Below, one piece after another: positions 1-8,300 of a DNA stretch of 64,000 nucleotides. Every line of letters starts with the position of its first letter. Position 1 is the first letter of the stretch. Position numbers and translations under genes: made by a program. Below the pieces are notes generated by a model that worked only from the letters and a program-made list of their open reading frames with translations, had not been told where the DNA came from and made no database searches. Source of the DNA: Dyadobacter alkalitolerans DSM 23607 (GTDB taxonomy: Bacteria > Bacteroidota > Bacteroidia > Cytophagales > Spirosomataceae); contig NZ_AUAS01000014.1 of NCBI RefSeq assembly GCF_000428845.1, positions 124,001-188,000 of the forward strand, read 5' to 3'.

Positions 1-1
1 C

Positions 2-259
2 TGGAATTACGCGAAGTTGATTTCCAGTACATTACGTCATGGAATGCAGATCGAAAAAGTCGTAGACCTCATCAGCAGCCTGCAACTGGACGAATCCATC
101 AACACCTGGAAAAACGGCGTTGCCCGTGCATTGAAACAATACATTCCGGACGGAACGGAAGCAAAAAAGCAGAAGTGCCAGAATTGTAATTCAACGAATT
201 TGCTGTATCAGGAAGGTTGTCTGACGTGTAAGGATTGCGGTTCTTCGAAGTGCGGGTGA
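2..259 (+). CDS. nrdJ: Vitamin B12-dependent ribonucleotide reductase, C-terminal end (partial)
   Basis: Only the last 85 codons are in the window; the reading frame is open to the left edge, so the true start lies upstream. The tail carries the segment GVARALKQYIPDG followed by a cysteine-rich end, CQNCNSTN...CLTCKDCGSSKCG. This zinc-ribbon-like terminus with a final CGSSKCG is the form known from class II (adenosylcobalamin-dependent) ribonucleotide reductases, where C-terminal cysteines re-reduce the active site. The enzyme makes deoxyribonucleotides from ribonucleotides in the cytosol without needing oxygen. It is transcribed toward purB, and the gap between the two converging genes holds a large palindrome. 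The family call rests on the C-terminus alone. Confidence 0.85.
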   Translation, partial: WNYAKLISSTLRHGMQIEKVVDLISSLQLDESINTWKNGVARALKQYIPDGTEAKKQKCQNCNSTNLLYQEGCLTCKDCGSSKCG

Positions 260-283
260 GGTAGGATGTTGATTACAAGCAAG

Positions 284-363
284 TTGCCTGTCAGCCTGGG
301 CGGAGTCGAAGGCGCGTTACCCAGGAGTAGCGCGCCTTCGACTCCGCCCAGGCTGACAGGCAA
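284..363. repeat. Large palindromic element, copy 1
   Basis: Two perfectly complementary arms of 33 bases (284-316 and 331-363) flank a 14-nt loop (317-330, ttacccaggagtag). The core arm begins cctgtcagcctgggcggag. It sits between the converging ends of nrdJ and purB. A second copy lies at 54714-54791, with matching arm changes and the loop in the opposite orientation. It could act as a bidirectional terminator or be a REP/MITE-like mobile palindrome. Short ORFs across it are translations of the palindrome, not genes. Confidence 0.9.
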
Positions 364-440
364 ATAACACGACTCAATCCGACAGGCAAATAACACGACT
401 CAATCCGACAGGCAAATAACCCGATTCAGGCTGACAAAGC
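349..440. repeat. 26-bp tandem repeat array, 3.5 units
   Basis: Units at 349-374, 375-400 and 401-426 plus a partial unit at 427-440, with the core gacaggcaaataacacgact. The first unit starts inside the right arm of the palindrome, so the array looks like a tandem expansion of the palindrome's edge. The second unit differs only in its first six bases, and the third also has a few point changes. The array ends three bases before the purB stop codon. Confidence 0.85.
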
Positions 441-442
441 AA

Positions 443-1798
443 TCAATGCGTATCCTCAACAACGCCCAGATAATTAAACGGCGACAACGCTCTCAATTCT
501 TCTCTGATCTTCTCAGAAACATCCAGCGTTTCTATGAAGCGGGAAATGGAATCGTGGGTGATTTTTTCGTTTGTTCTGGTTAGCTCTTTCAATGCCTCGT
601 AAGGTTTTGGATAGCTTTCGCGGCGCAGGATGGTTTGAATCGCTTCCGAAACTACGGCCCAGTTGTCTTCCAGCTCAGCTTTCAGGATTTCTCCGTTCAG
701 CTCCACTTTGCCCAAGCCTTTCATCAATGAGTTCAATGCAATGGCCAAATGCGCCAGCGGCACGCCAATGTTTCTCAAAACAGTTGAATCCGTAAGATCG
801 CGTTGCAAGCGGGAAACTGGCAATTTTGCAGCGAAATGCTCAAATAATGCGGTTGCTAATCCCAAGTTTCCTTCTGAATTTTCGAAATCGATCGGGTTAA
901 CCTTATGCGGCATGGCCGAGGAACCCACTTCGCCGGCTTTGATTTTTTGTTTGAAATAACCCATTGAAATGTACGTCCACATATCCCGGTTCAAGTCGGT
1001 CAGGATGGTGTTCAGTCTTTTCAGGCAGTCGAATGTCGCGGCGAGGTTATCGTAATGTTCGATTTGCGTGGTATGGCGGCTTCTTTTTAATCCCAAACCT
1101 TCCACAAAGTGATTCGCAAAAGCCATCCAATCCTGTTTCGGATAAGCCACGTGATGTGCGTTGAAGTTTCCTGTGGCTCCCCCGAATTTTGCCGAATGCG
1201 GAATTTTGTCCAGCATTTCCAGCTGACGTTCCAGCCTTTCCACAAAAACCAGAAACTCTTTTCCTACGCGTGTAGGGGATGCCGGTTGTCCGTGCGTGAA
1301 TGCCAGCATCGGCACATTCTTCCACTCGATCGACATTCTTTTCAATACAAAAAGAACCTGACGGAACAATGGTTTGATCTGACGTTCGAGCGCGTCTTTA
1401 AGGGAAAGGGGAATCGCGGTGTTGTTGATATCCTGCGATGTAAGCCCGAAGTGAATAAATTCCTGGCATGACTCGATGCCGAGTTTCTCGAATTGTTCCT
1501 TTATAAAATATTCAACGGCCTTAACGTCGTGGTTGGTAACTTTTTCTATGTCTTTGATATGCAGCGCATCATCCTCACTAAAATCCTCATAAATCTTGCG
1601 CAGGGAAGCATAATGTTTCTTGTCAAACTCCGCTAACTGTGGCAATGGAATTTCACAAAGAGCAATAAAGTATTCGATCTCCACATAAACTCTGTAATAA
1701 ATTAGGGCATATTCGGAGAAATAAGCAGATAGCTCGGATACTTGCTTGTAATAACGGCCGTCAACGGGAGAGATAGCCGTAAGTTGGTTTAATGACAT
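443..1798 (-). CDS. purB: Adenylosuccinate lyase
   Basis: 451 residues, cytosolic. It catalyses two fumarate-releasing steps of purine synthesis: SAICAR to AICAR and adenylosuccinate to AMP. The N-terminus MSLNQLTAISPVDGRYY is the long E. coli-type PurB form. The fumarase/aspartase superfamily signature SSAMPHKVNP lies at about residues 293-302 and supplies the flexible catalytic loop; TSQDINN at 120-126 is the second conserved region. I chose the ATG at 1798 over a TTG nine bases upstream because the family starts at MSLNQL. A TAACTTTG promoter box lies at 1828-1835. It is monocistronic and converges with nrdJ. Confidence 0.96.
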   Translation of the reverse strand: MSLNQLTAISPVDGRYYKQVSELSAYFSEYALIYYRVYVEIEYFIALCEIPLPQLAEFDKKHYASLRKIYEDFSEDDALHIKDIEKVTNHDVKAVEYFIKEQFEKLGIESCQEFIHFGLTSQDINNTAIPLSLKDALERQIKPLFRQVLFVLKRMSIEWKNVPMLAFTHGQPASPTRVGKEFLVFVERLERQLEMLDKIPHSAKFGGATGNFNAHHVAYPKQDWMAFANHFVEGLGLKRSRHTTQIEHYDNLAATFDCLKRLNTILTDLNRDMWTYISMGYFKQKIKAGEVGSSAMPHKVNPIDFENSEGNLGLATALFEHFAAKLPVSRLQRDLTDSTVLRNIGVPLAHLAIALNSLMKGLGKVELNGEILKAELEDNWAVVSEAIQTILRRESYPKPYEALKELTRTNEKITHDSISRFIETLDVSEKIREELRALSPFNYLGVVEDTH

Positions 1799-1827
1799 GA
1801 TTTTCAATACAAAAATTGATTATCAGG

Positions 1828-1835
1828 CAAAGTTA
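1828..1835 (-). promoter_or_regulatory. Putative -7 box of purB
   Basis: Reads TAACTTTG on the minus strand, an exact match to the Bacteroidota -7 consensus TAnnTTTG. It would put transcription start about 22 bases before the purB ATG. No clear TTG -33 box is visible at the usual spacing. Confidence 0.5.
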
Positions 1836-1949
1836 GTAGAAAACGGCGTCGAAAATTGGTAAAAAATGCAGGAAATATTCTTTTTGGTATTGATGTCAGA
1901 AATTATGAAACAATTCGCATATTCGCCGATCCAACCTTATTTGTAACTC

Positions 1950-2690
1950 ATGCAGCCTTCACCCTTTCTTGGAGAATTAATCGGAACAATGGTCCTCATT
2001 TTACTAGGCAATGGCGTCGTTGCCAATGTTGTTCTCAAACAAACCAAGGGAGAAAACGCGGGTTGGATTGTGATTACCGCAGGCTGGGGTTTTGCAGTAA
2101 TGATCGGGGTTTTTACGGCCAATGCTTTTGGCAGCGCCGCGGCCCATTTGAATCCTGCCGTTACCATTGGGTTTGCGTTTCTTCGACAGGACTACAGCCT
2201 GATAGCCAGTTACATTCCGGCACAGCTGATTGGCGCGTTTTTGGGCTCAGTGCTTGTCTGGCTTCAATATCTGCCACATTGGAAAGCCACAGAAGATCAG
2301 GGTTCTAAGCTGGCCTGTTTTGCCACAGGCCCTGCTATCCGGTCGACGGGAGCGAACTTCATGAGTGAATTTATTGCAACTATTATCCTCATTATCGGCA
2401 TTGTGGCCATTGGTTATGCCGGCACTTCGGATCCTGAAAGAGGTGGAATTCCTTCGGGTTTTGCGCCTTATCTGGTTGGAATGCTGGTTTGGAGCATCGG
2501 CTTGTCATTAGGCGGCACGACGGGTTATGCCATTAACCCGGTCCGGGATCTGGGACCCAGGATCGCACATGCCATTCTGCCAATTCCAAACAAAGGCAGC
2601 TCCGACTGGTCCTATGGTTGGATACCAGTGGCTGGCCCCGTTTTAGGAGCCGTCGCCGGTGGTTTGATTCTGCGTTTCTTTTATTTTTAA
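1950..2690 (+). CDS. MIP-family channel, glycerol facilitator/aquaporin
   Basis: 246 residues with the six-helix, two-half-helix pattern of major intrinsic proteins in the inner membrane. The first pore motif is a normal HLNPA (NPA at 68-70). The second is INPVRDLGPR (NPV at 196-198), so the usual Ala is Val; Asp200 and the following GPR are retained, which in this family marks glycerol-conducting aquaglyceroporins. The likely role is passive uptake of glycerol or small polyols, but no glpK or glpD is adjacent to support it. The ATG at 1950 gives a normal family N-terminus. The stop codon is directly followed by the stop codon of the opposing macroglobulin gene, with no bases between. Confidence 0.88.
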   Translation: MQPSPFLGELIGTMVLILLGNGVVANVVLKQTKGENAGWIVITAGWGFAVMIGVFTANAFGSAAAHLNPAVTIGFAFLRQDYSLIASYIPAQLIGAFLGSVLVWLQYLPHWKATEDQGSKLACFATGPAIRSTGANFMSEFIATIILIIGIVAIGYAGTSDPERGGIPSGFAPYLVGMLVWSIGLSLGGTTGYAINPVRDLGPRIAHAILPIPNKGSSDWSYGWIPVAGPVLGAVAGGLILRFFYF

Positions 2691-5600
2691 TTACTCAACC
2701 TTAATTTTTCCGCCTCCCGAATAGCTGCGATATTCGCCCTGATACATGGCGTCCGCGGCAGCCGGTCCTACTGTAAATGTGCCTTTGGAAACAATGCGGA
2801 CCTGGTAATAGAAGGTCTTGGCCGTATTGTTAGCAGTGGTGAAAAAGTGAATGCGGTCGTCTCGAATGTCCAGATAGTCAGGGCTTGAAGCATTTTTGAT
2901 CCATGGCATATCGCGCGGCTCCGTAATTCTTGGGTTTTCAATTTCAAAGCCGGATGGTAACAGATCAGTTACTACAATGTTATCAATCGGCAGGCCGTTT
3001 GTGCTGGTTAATGTTAGCTTTACGATGACCAGATCATTCTGTTTGAATGTATTAGCAGGTGCGCCGTCACGGGTAAGGAACTGCCTGCGAATGCTTAACC
3101 CCTGATCTTCCTCCGCATATGTGCCTGTTGCGGACATGCCCTCAGATTGCGAAAACCAATACAAATCGCCTGAGCCCTGCGTTTGGATTGAAACCTTCTG
3201 GTTATCAATTCCTTTTGCGATTTTAAGCTCTTTGCCCGTAAATGTTCCCACATTCTTTCCATTGGCTGAAACGGTCGCAGTAACGGTTGATCCTGAGGTC
3301 TTTTTAGCCAGTTTTCCTAATGCCAGAACGGAGAATGCTGCTTCCTGTGTATTCAGATATGCGGCGGATTGAACTGTTTTGGATAGCTGGCGGGCCAAAA
3401 CAGGGATTTGCATATTGTCTGGATCAGACTCTATAAGTGTATTCAAAACCAATGACATGTTCCGCAATGGCGAAGAATAGCTGTTGTCAAAGCCTTGTGT
3501 GCCGTTTTCAGGGACATATTTTTTGGGCAATAGCGCATTAAAACTTCTTATGTCACCTGCCAGCTGAAATGCGGCTGCAAGTAAATATTTGGAATCCAAT
3601 GTAAGCAAATGCGGGTTTTGCTTGTAATAATTCATGGAAGCCCGGTTAGGCTGGCTGTTCAGCGCCAAGACGTAAAGCGAATAAATGGCTTCTCTACGCG
3701 CCACTGTCTTTCTGGATTGGGATCCGGATGATGGCTCATTTCCGTAATTCAAGCTGTTTCCGGTGCTTGCGGTTACGACTTCTTTGTTTGCCGTGTTTCC
3801 GGTTTGTGTTTTAAGGTAATCCAATGCACGGCTGAGTGTTTTCGCGTTAATTTCAAAGCCTGCCCTTCTTGCTTCTTCGAGGAAATGGGCTGCATATGCG
3901 GTGGCCCACCAATCTTCCTGCGTCGAACCCGGCCACATCGTCATTCCGCCATTAAATAGTTGCAGCGACTCCACTTTCCGGATAGCCTGTTGCACATTGG
4001 TCATAGGATTGAAATCGCTCGCGCCACTTTTCACTGTGTAGATCGGCGCGGCCATCGCTTTGGTAAGATCAGCAAAATAAATCTGGGGAAATGCCCTGGA
4101 AACGGTCTGTTCCAGACAACCATAAGGATAACCAAGCAATGTAGAAAGTGCCTTTCCACCGCCATGCACCAATGGCGACCGGCTCAAAACGATCTGACTT
4201 CTGCTGGTAGAAGGAATGAAGGTGGTGGCAAGATTGATCAATCCTGATTTCCCGGCTGCAATCTGACCTGAGTTACTCGATTTCAGAAGCGGCGACGCGG
4301 GCCGAACCGTAATGTTGGTTTGATTCGTAAAAGTCTCGCCAAATGCCGAAACTTTCACCGTAATGTTCGCAAGTCCGATCGATTGTAAGGCTTTCACTGA
4401 AAAGACGGCGCGTGCTTCTTTTCCAGGCAAGATCGTCATTTTTTGAGTCAAAGGAACAGCTCCTGATGTTAGCAGGCCATTTAGCTGGACTGAGACGGTT
4501 GCATTTGCGGGTTTGCTTTCTGTGTTGCTGATGTTGACAGGCAATGTTAATTCATCGCCAGGACTTAAAAATCTGGGTAAACCTGCGCTGATCACCACTG
4601 GATCGGCGACCTTCATGTTTTTTGTTGCCGAACCAAAGGCGTTGTCTTTATAAGCCACGGCCATAATGCGAAGATCGCCGCTGAATTGTGGCAGATTGAC
4701 GTCGAAATTGACTTCCCCGTTGCTATTCGCGGTTAATATGCCGCTCCAAAATGAAACCAACTCTGTCCGGCCATTACTCAAAGGATTGATCCTTCTTTCC
4801 AGATCATAACCATCACCACCAAAGCTGGACGAGCCGCTTATGGTCAGTTCCGGAAATAGCTGCGCATATAAATCGTGCGTGGTTACTTCCAGGGCACATT
4901 TCTGGTAAAAGTGGCCGTGAATGTCTGGCGTTTTGGAATTTTTGATCTGCAAAATGCCTTCATCGACAACGGACAGCGTTACCTGCGCATTCGGTGCGGT
5001 TTTAATTCTGATTTGTTGTTTTGTTTTGGATCTCGATTTTTCAATGGCCGTTATAGCAACAGGCAGTTTTCGGTCCGGGTCTTCGACCAGGATAGGAGTG
5101 AATCCGTGCGCGACGGTCAGGGGCATGTCCGTGGTGTCGAACGGGCGGATTAATGTGGCGGTGATAAAGACGTTGGGTAAATGCTCTTCTTTCAGCTTCA
5201 ATGTCAATTCCGCAGCCTTTTTCTCCGTCTTTAAAATATGCTGTTCGAGCACATTGTTGCGTTCGACTGTAACCAGCAGCGTTCCGTCAAAAGGCGTTTT
5301 GAACAAAACCTTAGCCGACTCTCCAACCTTATAATTGCGCTTATCGGTTTCCATCAGCACGCGGCCTTCATGACTTACTTCAAATGAAGAATATTGCGTG
5401 TAACCGTAGCCGTATGCATAAAAATGAGCAAGTGTATAATGTTCCGCGCCTGGGCGACGCACCCGAACCTCATATTCTCCCGAGATCGTGGGAACGTATT
5501 GAATGCTTCCTCTTCCGTTTTTAAGGTCTAATGTTGTTGAATAGACTGTCTTTTCACTTTTCCGGGAAGTGTATTGCAGCACATCGTATCTTTTTTCAAC

Positions 5601-8150
5601 AACGGTTTGATATTCAAGGCGGACAACCTCGATCTTGGCAGCGCTTTTTTTCAAAACACCTTTATTATTAACACCGACTATTTCAACAGGAACCGGCACA
5701 TTGGTCCCTACGTAGGCGTCAGGAAGGCGGATTCCGTAAAATGTTGGCTGCGTGAAAACATCAAACCGCTGTAAACGATTGACCGGGCGGCCATTTTCAT
5801 CAAAAACGGTCACGAATATTTTTCCTTCCAGCACGCCAATGTCTTTCAGGCCGGCGGCAATCGGGAAACTTTCGGTGGCTTGTCCCTGCTCATTCGTAAC
5901 TCCCTGGCGGCTTTGTTTTTCAAATGCTGTTTCGCCCGGAATGTCAAATACAAATTCCGGGAAAGCAGCCGCAAAAAAGCCTTTTCTTTTGAACTGGGCG
6001 TCCATCTGGTAAGTGCGATTGCTGGCGGGTGGCCCAAATAAGTTAGTTGCAGTTGCGGTCAATGATACATTGTTTCCGGATACATATTCCTTCGCTGCGC
6101 CGCTCAAATCCACTTTGATCCGGTCCGGCATGAACTCTTCCACGCTAACAGCATGCGAGGCAAGCAGAATGTCGTTACCATTGTAAACTTCCAGAACATA
6201 TGTTCCGGTAAGCCCGGCCGCGTCAACAGGCACTTCAATTGCTACGGCGCCCTGAGCATTTGTATTTTTACGCCAGGTGCGATATTCACGGCCATTGGGC
6301 GTCACCATGCGTAGTTTAAGCGGGATTTCTTTGGCGCTATCCCATTTTTTTGTGCGGATAACCGTGTTGAAATGCATCGTCTCACCCGGGCGGTAAATGT
6401 CTCTTTGTCCGTAAATAAAAGCTTGTAAACCGGAGGCATTATCCCGCAAACCTTCCACTTCAAATCGCGAGGTTTCCACTTGCGTATCCTCTAAGATCAG
6501 ATAATTAAAATCCTCCTTGAAAGTCGCTGTTAACATGGCGATTTTGAATCCCGGCGCTTTTTCGCTGAGTTTCTCAATGTGCAAAATGCCGTCGCCGTTG
6601 GTGTTTGCGGTGTGGACAGTCTGATTATTTGAGCTGATGAGCGTGATTTCTATATCGCCGAGCGGCTCATTTGTTTTAATGGAATTGGCAAAAATCCACA
6701 TTTCGTCTTTGCCCTTTTTAGCGATCAAGCCGATGTCGGAAATTGAGACAAGTTTGGTCGCACCCAGATAGGCTTCATCTTTTGAATTGACCGAAACCAG
6801 ATATACGCCTTTGCGCTGATTATCTTCGGGTAGGGCCACATTCAATGCTGAAATACCTTTGCTTTTCGGGAGGTTTTCGGTTTCGACAGTTTTGTCAACA
6901 ATGACGTCACTCAGCTCATTATCACGGTCATCGCTGTAATTAAAGGCGCCGGTTTCCACCCATTCGTCGCCCGAATAGCCGTATTCGTTCCAGCGGTTGT
7001 TACGGACGTAACTCAGAATGTTGTTCGCGTATAATTTGGAAACTTTCACCTGCACTTTGGGAATATTCACGATCTGAACGCCGAGGTTTTTGGAGCCCTT
7101 AGGCGTCATATAAAGTGCTTTTTTGTTGGCAAAAGCAATGGACGCAGGCATTTTCCCGAAAAACAGGTCCTTGGATGTTTCATCTTCCAGAAATGCGCCC
7201 AAAACACCCTTCAATGTTTTATTAATCAGTAAATTATAAGTTTCTGTCTCGTTAAATTCACCGCGTATGATAAAGCCGTTTTCTGTCGGTTCCGTTTGAA
7301 CCTGAATTTCCGGGCTTAGCTTGAAGCCATTTGCAATGCTTTCTTTGTCCAGTTCCTGGGTCGTAATAATGCGGGCGTATCCGGAATTGTTTTCAAAACC
7401 GGTTTTAATATTCACAATTTCAAGATGAAGCGGCGAAGGCAGGCTTGCGCTTCTGCTAATCGCTTCCTGGCTTATATAAGAAGTGTTCTGGACTTTCAGG
7501 CCCTTTTCAATGGCGATGTTAACAGGAATGGGGTTGTTGTCTGTCTTGCCAGCGTTGCTGATGGCGAGCGTGACCGAATGTTCGTTCGTAACCGGTAATA
7601 TTCTGTAATCCAAAGACTTATCTGCGAGCGATACTTTCAATTTTTCTGCAACATTCTGGCTGCTTACCGGATAATTGAAAATTAACCTCAATCTGGCTTC
7701 CTGCTTGCCGCTTTCCTGCGAAAGGGCCCACCAGCTTTCCGTTTCGACCAATTGAAGATAAGGCGTATGGAAGTCGAGCGGCTCTTTTGAAACGGATAAT
7801 TTTGTGTCTTTATCAATCTTCTCCGTCAGCTGATCGGTAAGTTTGGCCGTATATTTTGTAGCGGCTCCAAATCCCGCGACAGGCGAGAAAACGAGCTCAT
7901 TAGGCGCAGACCATTTGAATTTTCCACGCACCGCCGGTTCGAATTGTACATATTGTGTTGAATCCCAATCATTCAGCTCGCTTTCGGCGACAATGTCTTT
8001 GTTAAATGTAAAAATCAGATTTTGGGACTGGCTGATCTCATCGTTAAAGTTGGTCCCGGCGACGCGAATTTCATTAAGAGAAGAGCAACTGTTAAAAAGG
8101 ATTGGAATAAAAAGGGATAAAAAGATTGCAAAAGCAGAAGTCTTTTTCAT
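2691..8150 (-). CDS. Bacterial alpha-2-macroglobulin, thioester-containing lipoprotein
   Basis: 1819 residues. The start at 8150 gives MKKTSAFAIFLSLF followed by a lipobox (NSC at about residue 22), so it is probably a lipoprotein; an upstream in-frame start would bury this signal. An N-terminal Ig-like region and MG repeats lead into the MG2-containing middle (around DIYRPGETMHF), then the A2M domain with the bait region, and a thioester domain with GCLEQT, the reactive Cys at about residue 1345. The C-terminal part is a further MG/receptor-like region. In the family, cleavage of the bait region exposes the Cys-Gln thioester, which traps attacking proteases in the periplasm or at the surface. 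The usual partner pbpC (PBP1C) is not next to it. Confidence 0.9.
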   Translation of the reverse strand: MKKTSAFAIFLSLFIPILFNSCSSLNEIRVAGTNFNDEISQSQNLIFTFNKDIVAESELNDWDSTQYVQFEPAVRGKFKWSAPNELVFSPVAGFGAATKYTAKLTDQLTEKIDKDTKLSVSKEPLDFHTPYLQLVETESWWALSQESGKQEARLRLIFNYPVSSQNVAEKLKVSLADKSLDYRILPVTNEHSVTLAISNAGKTDNNPIPVNIAIEKGLKVQNTSYISQEAISRSASLPSPLHLEIVNIKTGFENNSGYARIITTQELDKESIANGFKLSPEIQVQTEPTENGFIIRGEFNETETYNLLINKTLKGVLGAFLEDETSKDLFFGKMPASIAFANKKALYMTPKGSKNLGVQIVNIPKVQVKVSKLYANNILSYVRNNRWNEYGYSGDEWVETGAFNYSDDRDNELSDVIVDKTVETENLPKSKGISALNVALPEDNQRKGVYLVSVNSKDEAYLGATKLVSISDIGLIAKKGKDEMWIFANSIKTNEPLGDIEITLISSNNQTVHTANTNGDGILHIEKLSEKAPGFKIAMLTATFKEDFNYLILEDTQVETSRFEVEGLRDNASGLQAFIYGQRDIYRPGETMHFNTVIRTKKWDSAKEIPLKLRMVTPNGREYRTWRKNTNAQGAVAIEVPVDAAGLTGTYVLEVYNGNDILLASHAVSVEEFMPDRIKVDLSGAAKEYVSGNNVSLTATATNLFGPPASNRTYQMDAQFKRKGFFAAAFPEFVFDIPGETAFEKQSRQGVTNEQGQATESFPIAAGLKDIGVLEGKIFVTVFDENGRPVNRLQRFDVFTQPTFYGIRLPDAYVGTNVPVPVEIVGVNNKGVLKKSAAKIEVVRLEYQTVVEKRYDVLQYTSRKSEKTVYSTTLDLKNGRGSIQYVPTISGEYEVRVRRPGAEHYTLAHFYAYGYGYTQYSSFEVSHEGRVLMETDKRNYKVGESAKVLFKTPFDGTLLVTVERNNVLEQHILKTEKKAAELTLKLKEEHLPNVFITATLIRPFDTTDMPLTVAHGFTPILVEDPDRKLPVAITAIEKSRSKTKQQIRIKTAPNAQVTLSVVDEGILQIKNSKTPDIHGHFYQKCALEVTTHDLYAQLFPELTISGSSSFGGDGYDLERRINPLSNGRTELVSFWSGILTANSNGEVNFDVNLPQFSGDLRIMAVAYKDNAFGSATKNMKVADPVVISAGLPRFLSPGDELTLPVNISNTESKPANATVSVQLNGLLTSGAVPLTQKMTILPGKEARAVFSVKALQSIGLANITVKVSAFGETFTNQTNITVRPASPLLKSSNSGQIAAGKSGLINLATTFIPSTSRSQIVLSRSPLVHGGGKALSTLLGYPYGCLEQTVSRAFPQIYFADLTKAMAAPIYTVKSGASDFNPMTNVQQAIRKVESLQLFNGGMTMWPGSTQEDWWATAYAAHFLEEARRAGFEINAKTLSRALDYLKTQTGNTANKEVVTASTGNSLNYGNEPSSGSQSRKTVARREAIYSLYVLALNSQPNRASMNYYKQNPHLLTLDSKYLLAAAFQLAGDIRSFNALLPKKYVPENGTQGFDNSYSSPLRNMSLVLNTLIESDPDNMQIPVLARQLSKTVQSAAYLNTQEAAFSVLALGKLAKKTSGSTVTATVSANGKNVGTFTGKELKIAKGIDNQKVSIQTQGSGDLYWFSQSEGMSATGTYAEEDQGLSIRRQFLTRDGAPANTFKQNDLVIVKLTLTSTNGLPIDNIVVTDLLPSGFEIENPRITEPRDMPWIKNASSPDYLDIRDDRIHFFTTANNTAKTFYYQVRIVSKGTFTVGPAAADAMYQGEYRSYSGGGKIKVE

Positions 8151-8300
8151 AATCACGAAGGGAGTAAACGTAAGTGAGAACACACGTAAGAAACGAAAAT
8201 AGGACGGCCGTTTTGAGCCATCCTACGAATATAATTTCAGCAAAACCGGTAAGCCTACTTAATTGAGCGAACGGTAAGTTAAATGTTTTTCCGGTTCAAT

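Noticed and set aside
208..396. Short ORF across palindrome copy 1, similar in translation to one at 54662-54889
   Set aside because: Both are just the palindrome read in frame, with the same GALLLGNAP stretch; no gene signals and both strands are open.
349..440. Possible CRISPR array
   Set aside because: The 26-bp units follow each other directly with no unique spacers and no cas genes are near.
1856..2308. 150-residue ORF overlapping glpF in another frame
   Set aside because: No homology-like motifs; the MIP frame explains the region fully.
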